Shown here in pieces: positions 15,865 to 22,708 of a stretch of 64,000 nt of DNA. Each line of letters begins with the position of its first letter. Position 1 is the first letter of the stretch. The stretch is from positions 1-64,000 of the forward strand of contig JAKSTG010000009.1 in NCBI GenBank assembly GCA_024402695.1. The letters are read 5' to 3'. The DNA is from Treponema sp. Lineage in GTDB: Bacteria; Spirochaetota; Spirochaetia; Treponematales; Treponemataceae. The translations under genes and the position numbers were made by a program. The notes under the pieces are model-generated. The model worked only from the letters and a program-made list of their open reading frames with translations. It was not told the origin of the DNA and did no database searches.

Positions 15865-17658
15865 ATGGAATACAACAAAAATTATAAGAATTTCAAAAGC
15901 GTAACCTATCTGGTTGCCGGCTGGGCTGACAAAATTACAGAAGAAGAACTTCGTAAGGATCTGGAGTTTTTCAAAAAATACGCTCCCTTAGATAAGGTTT
16001 ATCTGGAAACTTATCGTGATGTTTTCTGCCGTAAAGAACAGATAGAAATGATTCGTCGTGTTCTTGAAGAAAATGGCATTGAAGTTTCAGGGGGAATTAC
16101 AACTGTTACTCCTGATGAAACTGATGAAGATAAAAAACGTCAGAGACTTTTCAATACTTTCTGTTACTGCAATGAACCTATGCGTAACAAGCTTAAAAAG
16201 ATTTCTGAATATACAGCTTCTCTTTTTGATGAATTTATTATTGATGATTTTTACTTTACTCAGTGTATGTGTGAAGATTGTCAGAAAGAAAAAGGCGACA
16301 GAAGCTGGAGCGAATTCCGCCTTGCAAAAATGAAGGAAGTTTCAGAGAACCTTATTTTGAAACCAGCAAAGGCAGTGAATCCAAACTGCAAGGTTATCAT
16401 AAAATATCCGAACTGGCGGGAAAGTTATCATGAAACCGGTTATAATCCAAAAGAACAGCGGGAAATGTTTGATGCCATTTATACAGGAACAGAAACCCGT
16501 CATGGCCAGCAGCAGGACCAGCATCTGCCTCGCTACCTGAGCTATTCTCTTGTTCGTTATATGGAAAATGTACTCCCGGGAAAAAATGGTGGCGGCTGGT
16601 TTGATCCTTTCGAATGTGACAGAATCGACACGTACCTGGAACAGGCTTATCTGACAGCTTTCAGTAAAGCAAAAGAAATCATGATGTTCTGCTGGCCGGC
16701 TCTTGCAGACAACAAGCGGCTCACTCCAATGGGATATCAGATGGAAAGAATTGACCGCATTATGAGTCAGTGTGGAAATCCTACAGGAGTTCCTGTTTAC
16801 GTTCCTTTTAATGCTCAGGGCGAAGATCATCTGGAAGATTTCCTCGGTATGCTTGGCATTCCTTTTGAACCATTCCCTGAACTGGATGTGAACAAATTTC
16901 CGGAAGACAAGCCTGTATTCCTTCTTGAAAGTGCTCTTTATGATAAAGATATTGTTTCAAAAATTGAAACTTTGCTTAATCGCGGTCAGAAGGTGATTGT
17001 GACCGGAGGATTCATGAAGGGTGCTTTGGCAAAGTATCCTGAAATCAGTAAGTTTACTTCCATTACATATAATGGACGCCGCCTGGATGCAGATGAATTC
17101 CAGGTAACTGTTTCGGGACTTTACGGTAGAAATTATGTGAAATCGGCATACCCGATCAGTTTCCCTTTGCTTGAACACAGAAACAATGCAACCTGGACAA
17201 AACTGAATGCAGGTCACGGTGAATATCATGAGGGCATTGTCATGTATGACACTTATGGAACAGGCTGTTTTGAAGTAATAAATCTTCCAGATATGCCAAG
17301 TCGCATTTATGATTTGCCACAGGAAGTTCTTACTCAGATTCGCGGTGAGTTCAGCGATGATATTTTGATTGACGGAGCAAAGGGAGTTTCTCTCTTTACT
17401 TACGACAACGGAACATTTGGTTTGTACTGTTACACAAATGATGGCTGTGCTCCTGTAGATTTTGATATTCGCATCAACGGGGAAGTGATACTGACACCAG
17501 TTTCTGATTCTGACAAGCCAAATCCTTGGATGCAAAAAGAAATAAAGCCTGTGAGCGTTGGTGACAAGTATCCGCCATATATGCATAAAGATGAAAAGGT
17601 CAGTGTTTTCCATGTGCGTATGATTCCTGGAGACTGGAAATTCTTTAAAATTAAGTAA
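15865..17658 (+). CDS. putative glycoside-hydrolase-like protein, 597 residues
   Basis: No family assigned with confidence. It is cytoplasmic (no signal peptide). The first ~330 residues look like a TIM barrel of a carbohydrate-active enzyme: KSVTYLVAGWADKI, FFKKYAPLDKVYLETYRD, FDEFIIDDFYFTQC with paired aspartates, KVIIKYPNWRESYHETG, IMMFCWPALADNK. A middle part (PVFLLESALYDKDIV, GQKVIVTGGFMKGAL) resembles a glutamine-amidotransferase-like beta-galactosidase trimerisation domain, and the C-terminus is beta-rich. CMCEDCQ may bind a metal. An uncharacterised GH-like family in gut bacteria is my best guess; the substrate is unknown. Confidence 0.5.
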   Translation: MEYNKNYKNFKSVTYLVAGWADKITEEELRKDLEFFKKYAPLDKVYLETYRDVFCRKEQIEMIRRVLEENGIEVSGGITTVTPDETDEDKKRQRLFNTFCYCNEPMRNKLKKISEYTASLFDEFIIDDFYFTQCMCEDCQKEKGDRSWSEFRLAKMKEVSENLILKPAKAVNPNCKVIIKYPNWRESYHETGYNPKEQREMFDAIYTGTETRHGQQQDQHLPRYLSYSLVRYMENVLPGKNGGGWFDPFECDRIDTYLEQAYLTAFSKAKEIMMFCWPALADNKRLTPMGYQMERIDRIMSQCGNPTGVPVYVPFNAQGEDHLEDFLGMLGIPFEPFPELDVNKFPEDKPVFLLESALYDKDIVSKIETLLNRGQKVIVTGGFMKGALAKYPEISKFTSITYNGRRLDADEFQVTVSGLYGRNYVKSAYPISFPLLEHRNNATWTKLNAGHGEYHEGIVMYDTYGTGCFEVINLPDMPSRIYDLPQEVLTQIRGEFSDDILIDGAKGVSLFTYDNGTFGLYCYTNDGCAPVDFDIRINGEVILTPVSDSDKPNPWMQKEIKPVSVGDKYPPYMHKDEKVSVFHVRMIPGDWKFFKIK

Positions 17659-17676
17659 AAAATTTATTCAACATTG

Positions 17677-17705
17677 TTGACATAAATACGTGTTTTCTTT
17701 ATATT
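17677..17705 (+). promoter_or_regulatory. promoter of tRNA-Asn
   Basis: TTGACA (17677-17682), 17-bp spacer, TATATT (17700-17705), ending 11 bp before the mature tRNA 5' end. A near-consensus sigma-70 type promoter. Confidence 0.85.
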
Positions 17706-17716
17706 AATAACACGTT

Positions 17717-17789
17717 GGTTCCTTAGCTCAGGTGGTAGAGCAATGGACTGTTAATCCATGTGTCGCTGGTTCAAACCCAGCAGGAGCCG
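17717..17789 (+). tRNA. tRNA-Asn (GTT)
   Basis: Full cloverleaf: acceptor GGTTCCT with AGGAGCC (one G-T pair), D arm GCTC/GAGC, anticodon arm ATGGA, CTGTTAA, TCCAT giving anticodon GTT, T arm GCTGG, TTCAAAC, CCAGC, discriminator G. The CCA end is not encoded. A strong promoter precedes it and a terminator follows at once. Confidence 0.97.
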
Positions 17790-17792
17790 CTC

Positions 17793-17824
17793 AAAGGTGT
17801 CTAGTTTTAGACACCTTTTTTTTA
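17793..17824 (+). terminator. terminator of tRNA-Asn
   Basis: AAAGGTGTCT and AGACACCTTT flank a 6-nt loop and are followed by a long T run. Confidence 0.9.
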
Positions 17825-17853
17825 TTTTAAATTAATGTATTAGTTGATGAAAA

Positions 17854-17881
17854 ATGCTGGGTTTGAACACCGATATGCGCC
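17854..17881. repeat. 28-bp direct repeat, left copy (tRNA T-arm-like)
   Basis: ATGCTGGGTTTGAACACC followed by GATATGCGCC, identical to 18322-18349. Its first half is nearly the reverse complement of the T arm of the neighbouring tRNA-Asn (GTTCAAACCCAGCA). The two copies bracket about 440 bp of repeats. They are opposite in orientation to the tRNA, so they are not simple attL/attR of it. Confidence 0.75.
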
Positions 17882-17999
17882 GAAGAAAGCGATGAAGGAG
17901 CTTTCTGAGGGAAAGGCGCCAAGGAGGGCGCCGACAGCATAACGGGGCGGGCAGAAAGGAGCAGCAGGAGGCTGCGACTGGATGCCAAACCCGCAGGAT

Positions 18000-18192
18000 G
18001 CCCAAGCCGCGCTTTGATGCGCGGCGATTTAAAAAATTCCCACTAGGCAAACAGCGTCGAAGACGATGTATGCTCAAGCCGCGTGAGCGGCGACTAAATA
18101 AGTTTCCACTAAGCAAACAGCGTCGAAGACGATGTATGCCCAAGCCGTGCTTTGATGCGCGGCGACTTAAATAATTTCCATAAGGCAAACGG
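18000..18192. repeat. three tandem ~70-bp units with variable hairpins
   Basis: Units begin at 18000 (72 bp), 18072 (66 bp) and 18138. Each starts with a hairpin (GCCGCGC, TTTGAT, GCGCGGC; GCCGC, GTGA, GCGGC; GCCGTGC, TTTGAT, GCGCGGC), then an AT-rich stretch, then CAAACAGCGTCGAAGACG and ATGTAT, which is altered in the third unit. The difference between units is largely a change in stem length with pairing kept. No gene is evident. The region from 17881 to 18000 upstream is also GC-rich and repeat-like but without clear units. Confidence 0.75.
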
Positions 18193-18231
18193 CGCGAGCG
18201 AACGAAGTGAGCGAGTGACGTAGCCGCTCTT

Positions 18232-18266
18232 AAAAACGCACTCGTTTCGAGTGCGTTTTTTGTTTT
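18232..18266. terminator. strong hairpin with A and T runs
   Basis: AAAAACGCACTCG, TTT, CGAGTGCGTTTTT: a perfect 13-bp bidirectional terminator at the end of the tandem-repeat block. It suggests that something in the block is transcribed. Confidence 0.85.
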
Positions 18267-18321
18267 AACGCGAATAAAAAAGTATTTATTATTAAACAAT
18301 TTTTGATTCGCGATAAGATGA

Positions 18322-18349
18322 ATGCTGGGTTTGAACACCGATATGCGCC
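18322..18349. repeat. 28-bp direct repeat, right copy
   Basis: Identical over 28 bp to 17854-17881, 468 bp downstream of it. It separates the tandem-repeat block from the four-unit hairpin array. Confidence 0.75.
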
Positions 18350-18365
18350 TGTTTCGGGCCAAAAA

Positions 18366-18649
18366 GCTATAAATAATGTGGATTGTGAAAATTTATAGCT
18401 GTTTTTGAGGGAATGGTTTTGTGGAGAAGATTCAATTTCAGTGAAAAGGCTATAAATATGTGGAAGGAAATGGATTTATAGTTGATTTTAGGTGGAGTGT
18501 CTGTCCCGGGAAACAGTTGATGTGAAGATTTGGCTATAAATTTGGGTTTTTGTACAGACTTATAGCTTTTTCGCGACATTCTGCGGTTGGCAAGGTCTGA
18601 ACTGTTGTGAAAACAGCTATAAATTGCGTGATCCTCGATATTTTATAGT
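18366..18649 (+). repeat. phased array of four 34-bp inverted-repeat units, period 83-84 bp
   Basis: GCTATAAA occurs at 18366, 18449, 18533 and 18616 (steps of 83, 84 and 83). Each is followed by exactly 18 nt and then by TTTATAGC, TTTATAGT, CTTATAGC and TTTATAGT. The hairpins run into T-rich stretches (GTTTTT, GATTTT, TTTTT, TTTTT). The 18-nt centres and 49-50-nt spacers differ strongly between units; only a trace such as TGTGAA near the spacer ends recurs. The arms differ by changes that keep G-T pairing on the plus strand, which favours a plus-strand RNA. It is not a CRISPR array, because the repeats are only arms and no cas genes are near. Confidence 0.7.
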
Positions 18650-18654
18650 TTTTG

Positions 18655-18905
18655 GGCTGTTTGCCCTGAGAAAAAGGCCGCGTGAGGGATAGGAGGGGCC
18701 GCGAAGCGGTTCAAAATGCCGGAAGCTCGAGCTTTGCGAGGGCAGGCATTTTGAATGGAGGCGCTTTGACGCCGGAACCCCGCATAGCCCGACGGGGCGG
18801 CGGTTTGTTTGTGGCCAGCGGTACCTGTCCGCGGCGGCCCACCCGCCGTGACAGAACGAAGCGCAATGCTCGCGGCGTACACAGAGCCGCCGCACTGGCA
18901 CGCCC
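18655..18905. other. GC-rich highly structured non-coding block
   Basis: Much richer in G and C than the surrounding genes. It contains many self-complementary pieces: CCGC-GAA-GCGG, TTCAAAATGCC with GGCATTTTGAA, GGCG-CTTTGA-CGCC, CCCCG with CGGGG, and CTGTC, GGCGG, CCCAC, CCGCC, GACAG nested as one stem. Open frames exist on both strands here but have the skewed Arg/Ala/Pro make-up of GC-rich noise. It ends just before the purB promoter. It may be a structured RNA or a decayed repeat element. Confidence 0.55.
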
Positions 18906-18970
18906 CATATACCACATCATTATCTTTTTTGATATAATTCCACCCATAATTCTTTTATAGAGAGGCCAAT

Positions 18971-20407
18971 ATGTCTTTAACAAGTGTTTCGCCGGTTGAC
19001 GGACGTTACGAAGGAAAAACAAAGTGTCTGCAGGGTTACTTCAGTGAAATGGCACTGATGAAATACCGCATTTACACAGAAATCAATTACCTTATCAAAC
19101 TGCTTGAAACTCCAATGCTCAAAAGCCGCATTACAAAGCCGGTTGATACAGCAAAGCTCCGCTCAATTATCGACATTACTGTTGAGGATGCAGAAATCGT
19201 AAAAGCATTCGAAACAAAAGGCTACAACGGAACACCTGCTACTAACCACGACGTAAAAGCCATCGAATATTTTATCAAGACAAAAATCAAGGAAATGGGC
19301 ATGGACGAAATTCTTGAATACGTTCACTTTGCCCTTACTTCAGAAGACATCAACAACATCAGCTACGGTCTTATGATCCGCGATGCTGTAAACGAAGTTG
19401 TGCTTCCTGAAATCCTTAAGATTTACGATACACTTTACAAACTTGCTTACGATAACAAAGATCTTTCAATGCTGGCCCGCACACACGGACAGCCTGCAAC
19501 TCCTGTTACTTTCGGAAAAGAAATCCTGGTATTCGTAAACCGCATGAAAGAAGAACTGGTTCAGCTTGGCAACATCGATATTCTGCTTAAGCTCAACGGT
19601 GCAACTGGCGGATTCAACGCTCACAACTTTGTATTCCCTGATTTTGACTGGATCAATTTCAGTCACGAACTTATCAACAGCTTCAACGACAGCATTACTC
19701 CAATGGACAATGCTTACATGCACACAAAGCCTCTTAAAGTTCGCTTCAATCCAATCACACCACAGATTGAACCACACGATTCTTATCTCCGCGTATTCGA
19801 TGCAGTAAAACGCATCAACAATATCCTTATCGACTTTGCAATGGACACATGGCGTTATATTTCTGACGGATGGATCAAGCAGCGCACAGTTGCTGGTGAA
19901 ATCGGTTCTTCAGCAATGCCACACAAAGTTAATCCAATCGACTTTGAAAATGCAGAAGGAAACTTCGGGTTCGCAAACTCAATGTTCGAATTCTTTGTTC
20001 GCAAACTTTGTATCAGCCGTCTCCAGCGCGACCTTACAGACTCAACTGTAGCAAGAAACTTTGGTGTAGCATTCGCTCACTCAATGATCGGTTACGCTTC
20101 ACTTCAGAAGGGACTCAGTAAGATTGAAGTTAACGCAGAAAAGATTTCTGACGTTCTTGCAAACACACCAGAAGTTATGGCTGAAGCATATCAGAATCTT
20201 CTCCGCATGAGCGGTGTTGATAAACCTTACGAACGTCTTAAGGAAATTACCCGTGGTAAGAAAGTTTCAATCGAAGACTTCCACAACCTGGCCCGTAACC
20301 TGGACGTAAACGACGAAGTAAAAGCAAGACTCCTTGCTGCAACTCCATCAAACTACACTGGTTTAAGCGGAAAAATCGTAGAACAGTTTGAACCAAAAAT
20401 TAACTAA
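18971..20407 (+). CDS. purB: adenylosuccinate lyase
   Basis: Cytoplasmic fumarase-superfamily lyase acting twice in purine synthesis, on SAICAR and on adenylosuccinate. The N-terminus SLTSVSPVDGRYEGKT and the signature loop GSSAMPHKVNPIDFENAEGN match the E. coli-type PurB; TSEDINNISYGL and ARTHGQPATPVTFGKE are the other conserved regions. At 478 residues it is slightly longer than E. coli PurB (456). RBS AGAGAGG lies upstream, with TATAAT near 18931. It has its own terminator and stands as a single-gene unit. Confidence 0.97.
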   Translation: MSLTSVSPVDGRYEGKTKCLQGYFSEMALMKYRIYTEINYLIKLLETPMLKSRITKPVDTAKLRSIIDITVEDAEIVKAFETKGYNGTPATNHDVKAIEYFIKTKIKEMGMDEILEYVHFALTSEDINNISYGLMIRDAVNEVVLPEILKIYDTLYKLAYDNKDLSMLARTHGQPATPVTFGKEILVFVNRMKEELVQLGNIDILLKLNGATGGFNAHNFVFPDFDWINFSHELINSFNDSITPMDNAYMHTKPLKVRFNPITPQIEPHDSYLRVFDAVKRINNILIDFAMDTWRYISDGWIKQRTVAGEIGSSAMPHKVNPIDFENAEGNFGFANSMFEFFVRKLCISRLQRDLTDSTVARNFGVAFAHSMIGYASLQKGLSKIEVNAEKISDVLANTPEVMAEAYQNLLRMSGVDKPYERLKEITRGKKVSIEDFHNLARNLDVNDEVKARLLAATPSNYTGLSGKIVEQFEPKIN

Positions 20408-20430
20408 GAATTAATTCTTTGACGAAATTG

Positions 20431-20473
20431 AAATCCCTTCTTTCTGTGGCTGCAGAAGAAGGGATTTTTTTTT
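20431..20473 (+). terminator. terminator of purB
   Basis: AAATCCCTTCTT and AAGAAGGGATTT flank a loop and are followed by a T run; it lies 24 bp past the purB stop. Confidence 0.9.
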
Positions 20474-20476
20474 CGC

Positions 20477-20956
20477 CTAGCTGCTTTTCCAAAGTTTGTG
20501 AATGTTGCAGTATGCATAGGCGCCGATGACGCTTTCGTCGTCAAGTAAAAGGAACTGGGCGCTTGGAAGGTCTGTGGGGCAGAGGAACTTTTTCTGGATG
20601 CCTTTGTCCGTCATCAAGACTATCCACATGATGTAATGCTCTTTTTCCATGGGATGAAAAAACTCACCTACTGTGACAACCACTTTGTTTCCGGTCATTT
20701 GAATTATAGGTATGTGCTTTTCTGTTGCGCCTTCAGTTGTGCCTGGTTCAAGTTCTGACATTTTTTCACCACAGCATACAGTGGGCACTTTTGTGTCATT
20801 TACGATGATCAGAAGTTTTCCGCATTTCTTGCAGATAAAAAACTGAAGCTTCAGGTTCATTATTTCCTTTCCGCCCAGTTCCAGAATTCTGGTTCTTTCT
20901 TCACAGAAATTTGTGAAAAGGCAGTTCACTCCGCTTACAAATGATTTTGAATCCAT
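20477..20956 (-). CDS. dfx: desulfoferrodoxin-type superoxide reductase
   Basis: Reduces superoxide to peroxide without making oxygen, the usual defence of anaerobes. A short desulforedoxin-like iron site (FFICKKCGKLL, then VCCGEKM) precedes the catalytic domain with EKHIPII, HPMEKEHYIMW and CNIHKLW, giving the His4Cys iron ligands. Most relatives start at about MNLKLQFF (20860), which has AAAGGA close upstream. The frame continues in-frame to 20956, where an ideal AAGGAG precedes an ATG, adding 32 residues without a known match. I give the longer extent, but either start is possible. Confidence 0.88.
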   Translation of the reverse strand: MDSKSFVSGVNCLFTNFCEERTRILELGGKEIMNLKLQFFICKKCGKLLIIVNDTKVPTVCCGEKMSELEPGTTEGATEKHIPIIQMTGNKVVVTVGEFFHPMEKEHYIMWIVLMTDKGIQKKFLCPTDLPSAQFLLLDDESVIGAYAYCNIHKLWKSS

Positions 20957-21044
20957 AGCTTATCTCCTTTTGTTAGATTTTCACCATAAGCCGAGGATAA
21001 CATCATTTACATTTGAAAAGCCGTCAAGTTTCGGTCAACGGCAT

Positions 21045-21701
21045 TCAGCTTTCATTCTTTTCTTTTATGAACTCTTCGATGAGCTGCTTCTTTGTCATGT
21101 TGTTCCTTTTCATTGCAGCTCTGATACGGCGGTAGATTGTTGATTCAGAAAATCCATCAAGCTCAATTGATTTCTGAAGATTGTTTTTGCTTAAGACTTC
21201 AAGGATCTTACGTTCATCTTCAAACAAAATCAGTTTGCGGCGTTCATATTTAGTTTCAAGAAGATGATTGATGATATGAAGGAGCCAGGCGCTTCTTGTA
21301 ATGTGAATAAAATAATGATTCAGGTTTTCTTCATTTAAGGCAAAGGCCACACTTACTGCAAGAAAGTAAAGGGTGATTGTCTGATATTTGTATTTGGGAA
21401 CAAGCATCATTACTATGAAAACTGCAGTGAGCCCGGTGAAGTTGTTGTACAGATAAGTCTGATTGAAAGCGATTATGAAAACCAGGACTACAGAATAAAA
21501 AAGATTGAAGACTGTGAAGCCAGGTCTTCTGAATATCCAGACCATAGGGATATAAAGAAACGCCATGGCTATGACTACATAAGTCCCGATGAAAAAATTT
21601 TCCTGGAACCCTTTCCATATGTAAAGGATTCCAATCAGAAAAGAAAGAATGCTTGTAATGAGCAGGAAATGTTTTTCCTTTTGATCTTCAAAAACTCTCA
21701 T
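21045..21701 (-). CDS. membrane protein with cytoplasmic HTH, putative regulator
   Basis: About 218 residues. The N-terminal ~140 residues hold five to six hydrophobic segments (LLITSILSFLIGILYIW, YVVIAMAFLYIPMVWIF, TVFNLFYSVVLVFIIAF and others). The C-terminal part (EDERKILEVLSKNNLQKS, ELDGFSESTIYRRIRAAMKRN, MTKKQLIEEF) looks like a LuxR-type helix-turn-helix. The plan of membrane sensor plus HTH suggests a one-component transcription regulator with an unknown signal. A start at 21722 is also open, but it would lie inside an inverted repeat; 21701 lies just after it. The gene follows the thioesterase by 34 bp. Confidence 0.65.
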   Translation of the reverse strand: MRVFEDQKEKHFLLITSILSFLIGILYIWKGFQENFFIGTYVVIAMAFLYIPMVWIFRRPGFTVFNLFYSVVLVFIIAFNQTYLYNNFTGLTAVFIVMMLVPKYKYQTITLYFLAVSVAFALNEENLNHYFIHITRSAWLLHIINHLLETKYERRKLILFEDERKILEVLSKNNLQKSIELDGFSESTIYRRIRAAMKRNNMTKKQLIEEFIKEKNES

Positions 21702-21708
21702 ACAAACG

Positions 21709-21730
21709 ATTCTAACACACATGTTAGAAT
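21709..21730. promoter_or_regulatory. 9-bp inverted repeat before the membrane regulator
   Basis: ATTCTAACA and TGTTAGAAT are perfect arms around CACA. The site lies between the thioesterase stop and the regulator start. It could be an operator for the regulator itself or an mRNA hairpin. No T run follows, so it is not a standard terminator. Confidence 0.5.
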
Positions 21731-21735
21731 TATGT

Positions 21736-22140
21736 TTATTTTTTCATTCTAAGTTCATCAACCATGAATTCTTCAGGAACTTTGCATGGACGAAGAGTTG
21801 CGGCACTTACACAGGCCCAGTCAACATCAGCTTCAACACATACAGTTCCATCTTTTTTTCTCATGATCTGGTGGATTCTTCCGCTGATATAACCTGTCTT
21901 AGTCATTTCGCATTCGATAGTAAGTTCATCATCCTGAACTGCAGATGCTTTGTAATAAAGATCAACGTGAGTTACATAAAGGAAGTAACCTGCGGCATAA
22001 AAATCCTTGTATCTGAAGCCAATCTGATGGAGCATGTCCATACGGGCATATTCAAGATAGTTCTGGTAAACGGCATTGTTTACGTGATTGTAAGAGTCGA
22101 TTTCGTAAGGACGAACGATAAGTGAAGTGTAAGTTTTCAT
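21736..22140 (-). CDS. acyl-CoA thioesterase, hotdog fold (4HBT)
   Basis: A 134-residue hotdog-fold thioesterase of the YbgC/4HBT type, which hydrolyses acyl-CoA or acyl-ACP thioesters. The motif YEIDSYNHVNNAVYQNYLEYAR carries the conserved Asp and His/Asn of the active site (split by the usual helix), and VTHVDLYYKASAVQDDELTIE forms the central sheet. Length is right for a single hotdog domain. It is the upstream neighbour of the membrane regulator and probably shares its transcript. Confidence 0.88.
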   Translation of the reverse strand: MKTYTSLIVRPYEIDSYNHVNNAVYQNYLEYARMDMLHQIGFRYKDFYAAGYFLYVTHVDLYYKASAVQDDELTIECEMTKTGYISGRIHQIMRKKDGTVCVEADVDWACVSAATLRPCKVPEEFMVDELRMKK

Positions 22141-22260
22141 AGTTTAATAATAATGCGCTTTTTTGATTATGACAATATTTGAAAAAATGTCATAAAGGAA
22201 ATGTATCTATTTTGAGATAAAATGGTTTATATAATGGATTTAAAAATAATGGGGAGAGTT

Positions 22261-22677
22261 ATGAAGAAAGTTACACTCTTTGGATTTTTGCTTGCAGCCG
22301 TTGTTCTCTCGGGTTGCTTTTCAATTCCCGGATACGTTCATGAAGATGGTTCTATTACTCCGTCTTATGCTAAAGAAATTGTAATCGAAGCTGTAAAAGG
22401 TTCCATTTCAATTTCGCCTATGGAAACATCAAGAGGATTTTCAAACGTAAATCCTTTAAAATCAGATCCTGTAAGATCCCAGAAACAGAAAATGATTTTT
22501 CTTGTTGAAGGAAAAGAATATTATTACGACCTGGAAGGAAACCATAACGTGATTTTTTCGATCAGAACCTTGTCGGAAGAAGCAGAATTTAGGATTACCT
22601 ACAAAGACGAAGAGATTGTATATACAATTCACAGTTCTGATTTAATGGACAAGGTTATTTATATTGAAAACTATTAA
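22261..22677 (+). CDS. small lipoprotein, unknown function
   Basis: A 138-residue lipoprotein: MKKVTLFGFLLAAVVLSGCF has a clean signal peptide and lipobox LSGC, so it is membrane-anchored. The mature part is short, beta-rich and contains VEGKEYYYDLEGNHNVIF; I do not recognise a family. I choose ATG 22261 because GGGGAG precedes it and the signal peptide begins there; an in-frame ATG lies 39 bp upstream. It stands between divergent thioesterase and the next gene, 31 bp downstream. Confidence 0.75.
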   Translation: MKKVTLFGFLLAAVVLSGCFSIPGYVHEDGSITPSYAKEIVIEAVKGSISISPMETSRGFSNVNPLKSDPVRSQKQKMIFLVEGKEYYYDLEGNHNVIFSIRTLSEEAEFRITYKDEEIVYTIHSSDLMDKVIYIENY

Positions 22678-22696
22678 GTGCCGGTGATTTTTGTGT

Positions 22697-22702
22697 TATA
22701 TT
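22697..22702 (+). promoter_or_regulatory. -10 box TATATT placed for a leaderless mRNA
   Basis: TATATT ends 6 nt before the ATG at 22709, with no Shine-Dalgarno between them. Confidence 0.55.
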
Positions 22703-22708
22703 TAATCT

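Noticed and set aside
17717..18349. Integrated element with attL/attR at tRNA-Asn
   Set aside because: No integrase or mobile genes are present, and the 28-bp repeats are opposite in orientation to the tRNA. Kept only as a possible scar.
17832..18362. Minus-strand open frame of about 176 codons across the tandem-repeat block
   Set aside because: Arg/Leu/Ser-rich low-complexity composition, no ribosome site, and it is made of the direct and tandem repeats (the two ends repeat the same peptide). Unit lengths of 72 and 66 bp keep the frame open, but this can happen by chance in GC-rich DNA.
18366..18649. CRISPR array
   Set aside because: Only the 8-bp arms are conserved, the repeats are not uniform, the period of 83-84 bp is atypical, and no cas gene is in the window.
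18643..19022. Overlapping open frames on both strands in the GC-rich block
   Set aside because: Composition typical of GC-rich noise (Arg, Ala, Pro), no start signals, and overlap with the purB promoter and start.
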